64,000 bases of DNA from Corynebacterium urogenitale (GCF_009026825.1 NZ_CP045032.1:248001-312000); one strand, 5' to 3'; numbered from the stretch's first letter, positions 19,650-29,812 are shown. Numbers and translations: made by a program. Notes: generated by a model from the sequence alone, not told the origin.

Positions 19650-20486
19650 CTACAGCCGTCGGAAGACGAGTACGAGGTTGGACACCGCGAACTCGCGCAA
19701 ACCGGGGACGTGCACCATCCACCACGCCCACCACGGGTGGTAGCGGGGGAAAGCAGCCAGCAACTCGGCCCGTGACTCGGACTCGCCTGTGACTCGCTGG
19801 GCGTAGTCCATCCCCTCGCCACAGCCCACGTCGAAGAGGCTCTCACCCCAGCGATTCTTCGGCTCCTTGCCGCGCTTTTTCTTATAGCGGCGTGCGGCAA
19901 ACTCACCGCCCACATAGTGCTGCCATAAACCGGTTTCGTGGCCGCCGAAAGGACCCAGCCAGCAGGTGTAGCTGTAAATCATCACGCCTCCGGGGGTGGT
20001 CACGCGCAGCATCTCATCGGCCATCCGCCACGGTTCCGGCACGTGTTCAGCCACGTTGGAGGAATAGGTGATATCGAAGACATCATCCCGAAATGGCAGA
20101 TCCAGGCCGGAACCGCGGACAGAGGACTGCAATTCAATGCCCGCTGCGGACATCTCGCCCACGTCCGGCTCGCACGTGATGTAGTTAGCGCCGGCCTCGT
20201 CGAAGGCAATGCCGAAGTAGCCGGGGCCTCCACCCACATCCAGAATGCGCTTGCCCTGCAATGAGTCCTGTCCAGCGCCTTGCCAGATGCTCTCGATGAG
20301 CTCCACCGTATCCCGCGCCAGCAGTCCGTAGAACCGGCCCGGATCAGTCTGCTCGTATTTGAAAGAATTCAGTAGGCCGAAGGAACGCCTGAGCGTGGCG
20401 CGGTGCTTCCATACGCGCAAGGTATCCGGTACGCGTGTGGCCCGTGCGGTCGCCTTCGACGCAACAGATTGCAATGATTTCAGCAT
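19650..20486 (-). CDS. SAM-dependent methyltransferase, Rv0224c family
   Basis: 278 residues from ATG 20486 (GGAG and GAGGA upstream). Class I methyltransferase fold: ILDVGGGPGYFGIAF (motif I), ITCEPDVGEM (acidic end of strand 2), DITYSSNVAEHVPEP and the later PGGVMIYSYT. It is divergent from the glycosyltransferase with 52 bp between starts, as in Rv0224c/Rv0225. The conserved cell-envelope neighbourhood suggests a lipid or glycan substrate, which is unproven. Confidence 0.8.
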   Translation of the reverse strand: MLKSLQSVASKATARATRVPDTLRVWKHRATLRRSFGLLNSFKYEQTDPGRFYGLLARDTVELIESIWQGAGQDSLQGKRILDVGGGPGYFGIAFDEAGANYITCEPDVGEMSAAGIELQSSVRGSGLDLPFRDDVFDITYSSNVAEHVPEPWRMADEMLRVTTPGGVMIYSYTCWLGPFGGHETGLWQHYVGGEFAARRYKKKRGKEPKNRWGESLFDVGCGEGMDYAQRVTGESESRAELLAAFPRYHPWWAWWMVHVPGLREFAVSNLVLVFRRL

Positions 20487-20538
20487 TTTCCTCGATCTCC
20501 AGGCGCAAGTGGTCTCAGGCGGTAAAGTACTACACATC

Positions 20539-21741
20539 ATGAAAGTAGTACTTCTTTGCTGGCGAGATACCAACCACCCGGAGGGGGGAGGCAGCGAGAG
20601 GTACCTGGAGCGCGTCGCCCAGTACCTGGCTGATCAGGGCCACGATGTCCTGTTCCGCACTGCCCGTTACCCAGGTTCCGCTCGCCGCGAGGTGCGTCGC
20701 GAGACATCCGAGTCCGCCGGTGTGACTTATTCCCGTGGAGGTTCCAACCTCAGCGTGTATCCGCGGGCGTTGCTGGCCCTCCTCGCAGCGCGGTGGGGGC
20801 GCGGTCCTCTCAAGCGGTTCGGGTTTCCGGATGTGGTCGTGGATACGCAAAATGGTGTCCCGTTCTTCGCCTCCCTCGTTACGGATGCGCCGACAGTTGT
20901 GCTGACTCACCACTGCCACCGCGAGCAGTGGTCAGTGGCCGGGCCCGTGCTTTCTCGCCTGGGTTGGCTGATTGAATCAACGCTCTCCCCGTGGGTGCAC
21001 CGCCGTTCACGTTGGGTTACCGTCTCGCGCCCCTCCGCCGACGAGCTTGTGGAGCTGGGGGTGAAGGAGCGGCAGATCGAAATCGTCCGTAATGGTGTGG
21101 ATCCGCTGCCCGAGGATACCTTTGAGCCCGACGCCACCAGCGACACTCTGCACTTGGTCACCCTGTCCAGGCTGGTCCCGCACAAGCAGATCGAACACGC
21201 GATGGATGCGGTAGCTGCCCTGGTAGGTAAGCACCCGAATCTCCGCTTGGACATTGTCGGCGATGGCTGGTGGGCGAAGAACCTGCGCGATTATGCCAAG
21301 GAGCTGGGGATCGAGCCGCACGTCGTGTTCCACGGCCACGTGACGGAGGAAATCAAGCACCGTCTGCTGCAGCGTGCGGATATTCACGTCATGCCGTCTC
21401 GTAAGGAAGGCTGGGGGTTGGCTGTCATCGAGGCTGCTCAGCACGGTGTGCCGACCGTTGGTTACGGCTCGTCGGCGGGACTGCGGGATTCCGTCGTGGA
21501 TGGCAAGACCGGTTTGCTCGCGGGTTCGGAAGGTGGCCTCATCAACGCGGTGGAGTACATGGTGGAGCACCCCGAGCGCACGCGCGAAATGGGGCAGGCC
21601 GCCCGCCGCCGTGCGGACGGCTTCAGCTGGGATGCTACCGGCTGTGCGTGGGAATCAATTCTCCGCGAGGTTGCGGACTTGCCGCCCGCTGAGGTTGTGC
21701 CAGCGCCACCATCCGCTGTGCGAGTTCATCCACAGCAGTAA
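20539..21741 (+). CDS. GT4-type glycosyltransferase, Rv0225 family
   Basis: 400 residues. GT-B fold: an N-terminal GGGSERYLERVAQYLADQGHDV loop, the C-terminal donor domain with RLVPHKQIEHAMDAV and IVGDGWW, and the EX7E-type motif PSRKEGWGLAVIEAAQHG. No ribosome site precedes ATG 20539; TAAAGT lies about 10 bp upstream, so the mRNA may be leaderless. The last 87 bp overlap the 3' end of the convergent membrane-protein gene. The donor is probably a nucleotide sugar; the acceptor is unknown. Confidence 0.85.
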   Translation: MKVVLLCWRDTNHPEGGGSERYLERVAQYLADQGHDVLFRTARYPGSARREVRRETSESAGVTYSRGGSNLSVYPRALLALLAARWGRGPLKRFGFPDVVVDTQNGVPFFASLVTDAPTVVLTHHCHREQWSVAGPVLSRLGWLIESTLSPWVHRRSRWVTVSRPSADELVELGVKERQIEIVRNGVDPLPEDTFEPDATSDTLHLVTLSRLVPHKQIEHAMDAVAALVGKHPNLRLDIVGDGWWAKNLRDYAKELGIEPHVVFHGHVTEEIKHRLLQRADIHVMPSRKEGWGLAVIEAAQHGVPTVGYGSSAGLRDSVVDGKTGLLAGSEGGLINAVEYMVEHPERTREMGQAARRRADGFSWDATGCAWESILREVADLPPAEVVPAPPSAVRVHPQQ

Positions 21742-23541
21742 GTACCAAATGGTCATGGATGCACCCAGTCCGGAGACGATCCAGTAGGCGAGCAAGCCCA
21801 CAGACACGGGCGCGGTACTCCCTACCTTCTCCACGGGGACGGGGTTGGCGATCCGGTAGAGTTCGAGCCCATCGCCCTCCACGACGAGGCGGTGTTTCGA
21901 GAGGATCTCGTCAGCTCCGGCCATGTCCATACTTTCGCCCACAGATTTGCGATCGACGATCACCCATCCCACACCCTGGGCAGCGAGATGATCCTCACCA
22001 CCCATGGTTTGCCGCAGCACGGACATGGCATGGGGATCGCCGTCAACGATCTGCCCATTGACCACGAGGAATCCGGGGTCGATGGGGCGTCCCGGTAGCA
22101 ACTTCAGTGCCGGGGAGAGCACAGGTATGTCATCGCGAAGTCGGTAGTTACCCGGTGGTAGCAACAGGGTGTGCGAATTCGGGGAGGCGCTGATCGCATT
22201 GACGATCTGCGTCCACTCCGCTGGCAACCGGCGCTGTTCCAGTGGCCGAACGTCATTCGGAAGGGTCGGTACCGTGCACACAATCAACGCAGCCGTGGCC
22301 AGGCTCAGCCACGGCAGAGCCTTATGCTCGCCATCGCGTGCGCGGTATGAATCCCGGTCGCCATTCCGAAGTGCCAGCACTACCTGCCGCGCCGTGAGGC
22401 GCAAGGCCGTAGCCAGCAACAGCACCATGCCTGGCATGGCCAGTGCAACGAACTTCTGGCCATCGCGGAACAGCCCGCCGCCCGGAATATTCTCGGTGAT
22501 CCAGCCGATGATCATGACACCTGGTGGCGTCGAAAATAGGAACGGCAGCACCACAGCTCCCAGGGTGAGCACGGCAACGTACGGGTAGGCCCGCCATAGC
22601 TCCCGAAGACCGATCATCATGAAGGCGAATAGAGCGACACTCAACCACGCGGTCAGGACGGTGCGTGCACCGGGGATAGCTTCTCCGTTCCATATGCCGC
22701 CCAAGCCCATGAGTGCCCCCAAAGTGCCCACACCGGGCTCAGCACGGGCGGCGAAGACTTGCGCAGAAACGGAGTTCGTCAGTACCTGAGGGGAATTGAC
22801 GATGGTCACAAGGAACCACGGCATAGCCAGACCCAACTGTGCGCATAGTGTCAGCCATCGGTTCGACGACGTGCGATCAAAGACCAGTGCGGTGATGCCG
22901 CCCATCATCCAGCCGGTCGGAGTCAACGCGCACGTGCAGAGCATGAGCAGTTTCCACCCGCGTTGCTGGGATGCCGCAGCGAGCGCTACAGCCGGAAGAC
23001 ACCACATCGCCACAACCAAAGTCCAGTGGCCTTGCAGCAGTCTTTCGATGGTGTACGGATTCCATATCACGAACAGAGAAACCGCCATCTGCACCAGCAC
23101 AGGTGCACCGGCGACACGTTCCACGAGTCGGGCGGAAAAGATCACCGCGATGAGCGAGCATAAGACGAGAATCCACGACGCGGCAACGGTTGCCGGAATG
23201 GTGGGGGACAACATCGCCAGCACAGCATCCTGGGGCAAAGCTCGCGGGGCGCCCGGCGCAGTTCCCGACACCAGATCGTTGACCGGCATGGTGTGGGAAA
23301 TCATCATGTCCCGCACCATGTAGGCGTAATCCTGGCCAGGGCTGACCAGCCCTTTCCAGAATGGCCACATCGTCACCAGTGATACAACTACCGCCCACAG
23401 GGGGATGATCAGGCGGTTTTGCCCACGTTGAGGATGCCTTTCATCCCGTGCTGAGCGCATCGAGGTAGACGTGGATGCGCCAGCATTCGCGGTGGAAAAG
23501 CCGCCGGTCGAGGCGCGTGGGGACGTCGGGTTCTTCGGCAC
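21655..23541 (-). CDS. Polytopic membrane protein, Rv0226c-like (GT-C-like topology)
   Basis: 628 residues from a GTG at 23541 with a weak ribosome site; an ATG about 27 codons later is an alternative. There are about 10-12 hydrophobic segments. An acidic first extracytoplasmic loop (SPGQDYAYMVRDMM) and a long extracytoplasmic domain near the C-terminus (about 415-590) resemble GT-C glycosyltransferases that use polyprenyl-phosphate sugars. That assignment is inference. Context: between a glycosyltransferase and the DUF3068 gene, matching Rv0225-Rv0226c-Rv0227c. The C-terminal 29 codons overlap the convergent gene. Confidence 0.75.
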   Translation of the reverse strand: MPKNPTSPRASTGGFSTANAGASTSTSMRSARDERHPQRGQNRLIIPLWAVVVSLVTMWPFWKGLVSPGQDYAYMVRDMMISHTMPVNDLVSGTAPGAPRALPQDAVLAMLSPTIPATVAASWILVLCSLIAVIFSARLVERVAGAPVLVQMAVSLFVIWNPYTIERLLQGHWTLVVAMWCLPAVALAAASQQRGWKLLMLCTCALTPTGWMMGGITALVFDRTSSNRWLTLCAQLGLAMPWFLVTIVNSPQVLTNSVSAQVFAARAEPGVGTLGALMGLGGIWNGEAIPGARTVLTAWLSVALFAFMMIGLRELWRAYPYVAVLTLGAVVLPFLFSTPPGVMIIGWITENIPGGGLFRDGQKFVALAMPGMVLLLATALRLTARQVVLALRNGDRDSYRARDGEHKALPWLSLATAALIVCTVPTLPNDVRPLEQRRLPAEWTQIVNAISASPNSHTLLLPPGNYRLRDDIPVLSPALKLLPGRPIDPGFLVVNGQIVDGDPHAMSVLRQTMGGEDHLAAQGVGWVIVDRKSVGESMDMAGADEILSKHRLVVEGDGLELYRIANPVPVEKVGSTAPVSVGLLAYWIVSGLGASMTIWYLLLWMNSHSGWWRWHNLSGRQVRNLAEN

Positions 23542-23574
23542 AGCTTTATCTTAAGTAACGGTTGGACATGGGAA

Positions 23575-23602
23575 AAGCTCCCGCTTATTCAAGCGGGAGC
23601 TT
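23575..23602 (-). terminator. Terminator of the DUF3068 gene
   Basis: Perfect 12-bp stem AAGCTCCCGCTT/AAGCGGGAGCTT with a 4-base loop. On the minus strand it ends in TTTT. It lies between the DUF3068 stop and the start of the Rv0226c-like gene. Confidence 0.85.
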
Positions 23603-23658
23603 CAATGCGTCAAAGGGGGCGGGAGGTCAGTGCCCGCGCCACCTTGGCAGCTTGGGTC

Positions 23659-24912
23659 CTAGGAGCGACGGTGCAGAATGAAGCCGACGACGAGGAACAG
23701 GATGCCGACGATGCCCAGGATCCACGGCAGGGTGGTGCCCATGGTCTTGATCTTGTCAGCATTCTCGGAAGCCTTCGCCGATGCGCGCTCTGCGGTTGGC
23801 TTGGACCACTTGCCTGGGATGTACATTGCGGTTCGCTTCGGATTTTCCAGCTCCGCAGCGCGGTTCTCTGGCTTCGCGATCTCCTCAGCCTCAGCCTGGT
23901 CCTGGGCGTAGTACATCCAGACCTCTTCCTGGCCCATGACGATCATGCCGGTGTTTGGCTCCACGTTGATCTTGCGGTTCACCGTGTAGTAGCGGGACAT
24001 CTCAACATCTGGGTTGTCCTCGTCCTTAGCCTCATCGTCAGCCTTTTCGCCCTCAGGAGCGTCGCCCTGCTTGACGGCGGAATCCTTGATCTCATCCTTC
24101 TCGAGGCCCCAGACCTTCGCAGGGAACTTCAGGCGGAGGGAAGCCACGGCGGCCTCGTCAGCAGCGGACATCTCACCATCGGCGTTGAGCATGTCGTACA
24201 CGCCTGGGTAGATCTCCGTTGGTGGGACAACCTGCTCGTAGCGGTAGGTCTTCAGACCGTTGAGCTCTTCTTCTTCCACGAAGTCAATGTCGTTCGTGGT
24301 CATGGACTGCATATCGAAGTAGGGGTAGGACTTCTTGTCCGCGCCCATTGGCCACTGGTACTGGATGCCCGGGCGTACGAATGGCTCGTTGGAGGAGGTG
24401 AAGCCCTGTCCTGGCTCGGTCACGGCCTTGCTCTCCTCGCCAGGCATGGTTGGCTGCAGGTCGATGGTGGAAACGGCCTCGTCCACTGGCATCTGGGTCT
24501 TGCGGTCCAGCTGGATGCGCTCGATGGATGCGTTCAGCAGGTTGCGTGGCTCCTCGCGGTCGGTGCGAACCACGGAGTTACCAACCTCGAAGGTGGCGAT
24601 CTTGTCGTCAGATGGCTCCTGAATCACTACGAAACGCTGGGACTGCAAAGGGGTGTCCTGGCCGATGAAGCAGCTAACCTGCTTATCCTGGCCACGGCAC
24701 TCTGGCCTGTTGGCCTTGTCTGGCAGCGCCTTGCCTGAGCCCAGTGCACCGGAGTCCAACAGAATACCTGGGGTCACGTCCGTGCCGGAGGAGGAGACGG
24801 TGTTCAGAGGGATGATCTTGCCCTTCGGAACAACGTAGGTGGGCAGCGCGATAGCGAACACCAGGGCAGCAGCGCCCAGGATGATCAGCGCATAGGAGAG
24901 AATCTTCTTCAT
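23659..24912 (-). CDS. DUF3068 (PorA-family) membrane protein needed for lipomannan/LAM maturation (Rv0227c type)
   Basis: 417 residues: a short cytoplasmic start, TM1 (SYALIILGAAALVFAIALP), a large extracytoplasmic domain and a C-terminal TM (LPWILGIVGILFLVVGFIL) with a basic tail HRRS. This two-TM layout is that of DUF3068. The C. glutamicum member has been linked to lipomannan elongation and LAM synthesis (recalled literature). AGGAA precedes the ATG. The extracytoplasmic part carries a Lys/Asp/Glu-rich insert (EGEKADDEAKDEDNPD). It has its own terminator and is divergent from tmaT. Confidence 0.85.
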   Translation of the reverse strand: MKKILSYALIILGAAALVFAIALPTYVVPKGKIIPLNTVSSSGTDVTPGILLDSGALGSGKALPDKANRPECRGQDKQVSCFIGQDTPLQSQRFVVIQEPSDDKIATFEVGNSVVRTDREEPRNLLNASIERIQLDRKTQMPVDEAVSTIDLQPTMPGEESKAVTEPGQGFTSSNEPFVRPGIQYQWPMGADKKSYPYFDMQSMTTNDIDFVEEEELNGLKTYRYEQVVPPTEIYPGVYDMLNADGEMSAADEAAVASLRLKFPAKVWGLEKDEIKDSAVKQGDAPEGEKADDEAKDEDNPDVEMSRYYTVNRKINVEPNTGMIVMGQEEVWMYYAQDQAEAEEIAKPENRAAELENPKRTAMYIPGKWSKPTAERASAKASENADKIKTMGTTLPWILGIVGILFLVVGFILHRRS

Positions 24913-25106
24913 TGACTCGTTTCCTGACCTTTAGGTTGTGCAAAATTTCGATGCCGCGCGGAGCCTCAGAGCTTAACGTGCCCTGAGGGGTTCGACATGT
25001 AGCTGCTCATACTTTAGCGGACGAAAGCAATCGAAAAGCCGAAATGGCCATATTTGTATTTTTGGCGTGTTTTCGCCGGCCCCGCGGTAGCATGGCGAGG
25101 ATTGAT

Positions 25107-26369
25107 ATGACTGATTCCTCCGCTGACTCCTCTGAGGCCGTTTGCTCCCGTACTCAGGGCGTTTCTCGTCCCGCGAGTACCCGGGAGCCAGCTGCTGCAC
25201 CGCCGCCCTTTTTGCCTGCCCTGGAGGGCCTGCGTGCGATTGCATGCTGCGGCATCATCGTCACTCACGTGGCTTTTCAAACGGGTGCCGATACGGGATC
25301 TCTGTTCAACCGCATGATGGCGCGCACGGACTTTTTCGTGCCCGTCTTCTTCGCGTTGTCCGGTTTCCTGCTGTGGCGCCGGCACCGCGCGGACTTCTCT
25401 TTTTCCCTTTTCGACGCCACCAATCGCCTCACCATCCTCGGCTACTACGTCAAGCGTGCGGGGCGCATCATGCCGGCTTACCTGGTGACGGTGTTGCTGG
25501 TATTGCTGCTCTTCCCCGTCGCCGGTGATCCCAGTGCGCTGGAGGTCATTGCGAATATCTTCCTCTTCCAGATCTACGTGGACGGCGGCCTGTTGGGTGG
25601 CTTGACCCACCTGTGGTCTCTGGCTGTGGAGATGGCTTTCTACCTGGTGCTGCCGATCATCGCAGCGCTGTTCGGGCGGAGGAGTTGGCGCGCGAGGATG
25701 CTCTGGATCGCAGGCGTGGCGCTCATCAGCTATGGGTGGGCTTTCATTCCCGCGTTCGCGGAAGCGCCGGGGCCGGGTGAGCTCAACCCGCACATTATGC
25801 CGCCAGCTTTCGCGGCCTGGTTTGCCGTGGGTTTCCTTTCCGCGGAACTGGAGGGAAAGGTGGGGCCACGCCTTGTGGCGTGGATTGCCCGTTTCCGCCC
25901 GGTGTTCTGGTTAATCGCGCTGTTGATGCTGGCAGTGGCGGCGTCGGATGGGCCGGAGGGGTTGAACCACGCGGAGCCGGCCGAGTTCGCGCGCCGCACG
26001 GTCTACGGCACGCTGTTCGCGGCGGCGCTGATCATGCCATATGCGCTGTCTCCTCGGTCGAAGTGGCTGGAGAGCCCGTGGATGCAGGCACTCGGACGCT
26101 GGTCCTACTCCATCTTTTTGTGGCACATGTCTCTGCTCTCCCTGGTTTTCCCTTTGCTGGGTATCGGGCTATTCAGCGGGCATACGGCACTGGTGCTCCT
26201 CGCGACCTTTGTGCTGACCGTGCCGGTGGCAGCTTTAAGTTACTCCCTCGTTGAGGAACCTGCCCGCCGCTTCATCAACTCCTGGTGGCGGGAGACGAAG
26301 GCGGAGGTGATCGCACACAGCAGCGCTACCGCAAAGGCACCATTGGCCCACCAGGAATCACCGGCGTAG
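25107..26369 (+). CDS. tmaT: Acyltransferase-3 family membrane protein, TmaT (trehalose monomycolate acetyltransferase) candidate
   Basis: 420 residues from ATG 25107, chosen because GCGAGG sits six bases upstream. A Pro/Ala/Ser-rich start is followed by LEGLRAIACCGIIVTHVAF, the acyltransferase-3 motif with catalytic His54, then FFVPVFFALSGFLLWRRHR and about ten membrane segments. Rv0228-type proteins in this position acetylate trehalose monomycolate before MmpL export in corynebacteria. Specificity is inferred from position between Rv0227c-like and AftD genes. The last 130 bp overlap the 3' end of aftD. Confidence 0.8.
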   Translation: MTDSSADSSEAVCSRTQGVSRPASTREPAAAPPPFLPALEGLRAIACCGIIVTHVAFQTGADTGSLFNRMMARTDFFVPVFFALSGFLLWRRHRADFSFSLFDATNRLTILGYYVKRAGRIMPAYLVTVLLVLLLFPVAGDPSALEVIANIFLFQIYVDGGLLGGLTHLWSLAVEMAFYLVLPIIAALFGRRSWRARMLWIAGVALISYGWAFIPAFAEAPGPGELNPHIMPPAFAAWFAVGFLSAELEGKVGPRLVAWIARFRPVFWLIALLMLAVAASDGPEGLNHAEPAEFARRTVYGTLFAAALIMPYALSPRSKWLESPWMQALGRWSYSIFLWHMSLLSLVFPLLGIGLFSGHTALVLLATFVLTVPVAALSYSLVEEPARRFINSWWRETKAEVIAHSSATAKAPLAHQESPA

Positions 26370-29300
26370 TGCGGCGAACCCCAATTGCCCTGTGCAGCGA
26401 GCACCATCCCGAGGCCGAAGAAGCCGAACAGACCCCACGTGCCGATTCGGAGCACGGACCAGCGCGTCTGACGTGGTGTGGGTTCCTGCTCTAGCCGTGC
26501 GCGGAGGGAGCGAAGTTCGCGGTCGCGGTGGCGTCGGGCAGCGGAGATATCACCACGATAGCGGGCAAGAAGGAAGAGGAACGCCCCGAGCAACAACAGC
26601 GCGCAGCCCAGCCCGATAATCAACCAGCCCTGGTAGAAAGCCGTCGCCTCGAAGTGCGTGTGGAAAGTGCCAGCAACGCCCGCGGGCACCAACCAACCCT
26701 GCTGCCAGCCATTGACTGTCACGGGCTGCAAGTCCACGGTGCTTCCGTCTTTAGCGGTGATCGTGCCCACCCGCCCTGGGTTGGTGTCGCTGGCGGTGAA
26801 GACGATGCGATCCTCCGTGGAATCTTCAATACGGTAGCGGTCGCCATCGAGGCGCGCGTCCCCGCCAGAGCCCTCGGTGGGCAGCGGCTGTGCGCTTGCA
26901 GCTTGGCGCACTGCCTCCCCGTAGAGCGGCTCGGCTGCCGTTAGGGAAACCCAGCGCGCCGCGGAGTTCAAAGTGTGCTGCCCCGGATCCAGCTCCAGAG
27001 TATCGCCGCAGGAATAGTCCTCCCCATCGATCGTGACACCGGACTTCCGGCCTTCGCAGTGGCTAGCGCCAACCAGTAGCCGTGTGGCTCCCGTGGGGGT
27101 GGTGCCCATGCCGCCGGGGCGCTCGGGGATCGTGAATGCGCGGGTCATCACTGTTTCCGGAATCTCCTGGCCGAAGACCCAGCGGTTGGTGTGCTGACCT
27201 TCGCCTTCCGGTTCCGGCACAGTCACCACGCGGGTTGGGGTGTAGTCCTCGCCTGTGCGGCCGTCCACGACCTTGATTTCGGAGATGCCGAAATCGCCAA
27301 AGGCACTGAGGATCGTGATCCGCACGGCATTGGCCTGGCCGACGGGCAGTGCCTGCTTGACCGGCTGCCCCTGCGAAGCGCTGACGGTGGTCGAGGTGCG
27401 GATCGCTTCGTCCGTGTCCTCGTCGGAATGCGGGTCGGATCCCTCCTCCCTCAGGAGTGAGCTGACCTGCACGCGCGCCGGGGCGCCTTGGGTGCGAACT
27501 TCCACGTAGAGGCGGTTGTGCCAGCCGCTTGTTTGCACCTCCAGCCATTCGCCGGCGGTGTTGCCTCGGGTGGGGCGCCAAGCGGTGTCCGCCTGCCCAT
27601 CGACAGCTGCGGTCAGGCCACTGGTGGTATCCGCGCCGTTAAAACCTGTGGGGTCGGAGGCGGTGCTGGATGCGACGATCCGGCCCTTGTCCTGTTGCAC
27701 GGCCGTTTGCTCGCCCACTCCGCGAACCGGGTAGTCGGTGACGGGGTTGAGGATGGAACTCTTGTCGTCTGCCTCGCGCACGTCGGAGTCTGCGTTTGTG
27801 ACGTTGCCATAGTTGTGATCCCGCAGGGCTGGATCGTCGGTGACCGTCTGTGCATGGTTCGACGCCACCTCGTGCCCCTCCCGATCATTCTCACCACTCA
27901 GCACGCGAGTGCGAGGCAGGGTGGTGCGCCCCAGTGCTTGGTCAGCAGCATCGAGGCGCGCCATGGTCTCAGGCCCCGCCGCCACGGTTTCGACTTGTTC
28001 GGCATCAATGATGCGCAGATCGCCAGCAGTTGATCCCTGCGGTGCAGCGTCGCGGAGCTGTGGCGGTTCCACGGCGAAGATGCGAATCGCGGGCTCGCGG
28101 CCCTGGGCGCCTTCGCCTTCGCCGAACTGGGCTACCTCGTGGAAGCCCTCGGAGCGCTCCAGAGTGCGCAGAATGTTCCTTGCTCCTGGGGTATCGGAGG
28201 CAGTGGTGAGATCTGTGCGGATCAGCAACTGGCCTACGCCCTGGTTCCACAACGTTCCGGCCAGTGCCGGGGCGGCCTCGCCGTTGTCCAGTTCGCGCTG
28301 CAACCCATCGAGTCCACGAATCGCCTCTGGTTGGACCAGAGGCACAGAATCGCGCACAACCCACGGGACATCGAGCAGTGGCTGCGCGGGTTCGTCGCGG
28401 GTATTACCCCAGGTTTGGCGTGCGAAACGGGCCTCCGGGAGGATCATCGTACGGGCCACCTGGTGCTCAGCGTCGTCCACTCCGGCGGCGTTGCTATTGA
28501 GCCAGTCAGCTGCCTCCTGCCAGTAGGAGGGAACGGAGGTGAAGCCGTCCTCCGGCGCGATGCGCCCCGACCAGCCAGGTGCCGTCACCACAGCCATCAG
28601 CAGGCTGACCGCGATGGCCTTCACCACGGTGGGATTCTTCTCCGGATCGCGCCACGCCGCCCAACGCTGACGGGAAAAGCCAGGCCACTCGATGCGTCGC
28701 AGAGCGTGGGCCACACCGGCCAGGAGCGCCATGCGGACCAAAGGATCGAACTTGTGCAGGTTACGCAGCGCCGCCCCCGCGCCGTCCAAGAACTCCCGAT
28801 AAGCACCGGCGATGGGCGAGAAAGGCTCCGCGGCGGCGACCATCGCCACCAGGCCAATGCCGAAAATAGCCCACCAGCGGCCCGCGAAAGGCAAGCTGCG
28901 CTGCGCCAAACCCCACAGCCCCACCAATGCGACGATGAGCGTGGCCACGACAAACACAGGCTCCGTCGCCAGGGCATAGCCGCCCACGCGCTCCGTGGAA
29001 AGGAAGGGCGTCCAGCTCGTGGTGCCCCGCAGGACCTCGATCAGGTTCAGCCAGCGGGTTGTCAGCGAGGAGGACTCGATGTAGTCCGTGAAAGGAGGGG
29101 AATACTTGCCCAACAACAGCAGCGGGCCGACCCACCAGAACACCGCCAGCAAGCCTGCGGGAACCCACCAGATGCCGAAGCGCACGGCCCGCTGCCGCGT
29201 GGAGGAGCGCAGCACGCACGCAACCCACCACACGACCGCCGGCAGCACCGCAATAGCCGTGGCCACAGCATTCACCGCGCCCAGCCCCAAGACGGCCACA

Positions 29301-29812
29301 GCGCTGGCAAGTGCCAGTAAACGTAGATGGAAGGGGCGTGTTGACGTCGTCATACACACAACAGGAACGAGCACCCACGGGGCGAGGGCAACAACCCACG
29401 CCTCCGAGCTGATTGCGCCCAACGTCGTGAGGATGCGCGGCGAGAGGGCGAACAACACACCCGCAACCACGCGCGAACCCCGCGAACCCACCCCGGCGCA
29501 CTCCAGCAGCTTCACCATGCCAGCGAAAGCCAGCATCAGCAGCAGCGCCCACCACAGGCGCTGCGTCACCCAATCGGGCAGCCACGACAGCAGCGCGAAG
29601 AACAAACCCTGCGGGAACAGATAACCATAGGCCTGGTTCTGCATCTGGCCCAGCGGGAAAACATCCGTCCACGGGGCGGTGGCCTGCGCCAAAAAGCCCC
29701 ACGGGTTGGCGGTGAGATTATGTTTGGTATCTGCAACCGTCAGCCCGGGGGCCTGGAGAAACGCGAAAAGAAGCCACGCGCCGGACCAGAGGATCCAGGC
29801 GCGGCGGGTCAA
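26240..29812 (-). CDS. aftD: Arabinofuranosyltransferase AftD
   Basis: 1190-residue GT-C glycosyltransferase. The N-terminus closely follows AftD: VADTKHNLTANPWGF (acidic Asp28 in the first loop), GQMQNQAYGYLFPQG, VTQRLWWALLLML and LSPRILTTLGAISSE. About ten N-terminal membrane helices are followed by a very large extracytoplasmic region containing a discoidin-like beta-sandwich stretch (about 690-820), and a TM pair near the C-terminus. It adds arabinofuranose to arabinogalactan/LAM from decaprenyl-phosphoarabinose. The start is a TTG at 29812 with no clear ribosome site, so it is uncertain. DUF2613 lies directly upstream, as in Rv0236A-Rv0236c. Confidence 0.92.
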   Translation of the reverse strand: MTRRAWILWSGAWLLFAFLQAPGLTVADTKHNLTANPWGFLAQATAPWTDVFPLGQMQNQAYGYLFPQGLFFALLSWLPDWVTQRLWWALLLMLAFAGMVKLLECAGVGSRGSRVVAGVLFALSPRILTTLGAISSEAWVVALAPWVLVPVVCMTTSTRPFHLRLLALASAVAVLGLGAVNAVATAIAVLPAVVWWVACVLRSSTRQRAVRFGIWWVPAGLLAVFWWVGPLLLLGKYSPPFTDYIESSSLTTRWLNLIEVLRGTTSWTPFLSTERVGGYALATEPVFVVATLIVALVGLWGLAQRSLPFAGRWWAIFGIGLVAMVAAAEPFSPIAGAYREFLDGAGAALRNLHKFDPLVRMALLAGVAHALRRIEWPGFSRQRWAAWRDPEKNPTVVKAIAVSLLMAVVTAPGWSGRIAPEDGFTSVPSYWQEAADWLNSNAAGVDDAEHQVARTMILPEARFARQTWGNTRDEPAQPLLDVPWVVRDSVPLVQPEAIRGLDGLQRELDNGEAAPALAGTLWNQGVGQLLIRTDLTTASDTPGARNILRTLERSEGFHEVAQFGEGEGAQGREPAIRIFAVEPPQLRDAAPQGSTAGDLRIIDAEQVETVAAGPETMARLDAADQALGRTTLPRTRVLSGENDREGHEVASNHAQTVTDDPALRDHNYGNVTNADSDVREADDKSSILNPVTDYPVRGVGEQTAVQQDKGRIVASSTASDPTGFNGADTTSGLTAAVDGQADTAWRPTRGNTAGEWLEVQTSGWHNRLYVEVRTQGAPARVQVSSLLREEGSDPHSDEDTDEAIRTSTTVSASQGQPVKQALPVGQANAVRITILSAFGDFGISEIKVVDGRTGEDYTPTRVVTVPEPEGEGQHTNRWVFGQEIPETVMTRAFTIPERPGGMGTTPTGATRLLVGASHCEGRKSGVTIDGEDYSCGDTLELDPGQHTLNSAARWVSLTAAEPLYGEAVRQAASAQPLPTEGSGGDARLDGDRYRIEDSTEDRIVFTASDTNPGRVGTITAKDGSTVDLQPVTVNGWQQGWLVPAGVAGTFHTHFEATAFYQGWLIIGLGCALLLLGAFLFLLARYRGDISAARRHRDRELRSLRARLEQEPTPRQTRWSVLRIGTWGLFGFFGLGMVLAAQGNWGSPHYAGDSWWANGAFAVALLCAITSAFVSRHQELMKRRAGSSTRE

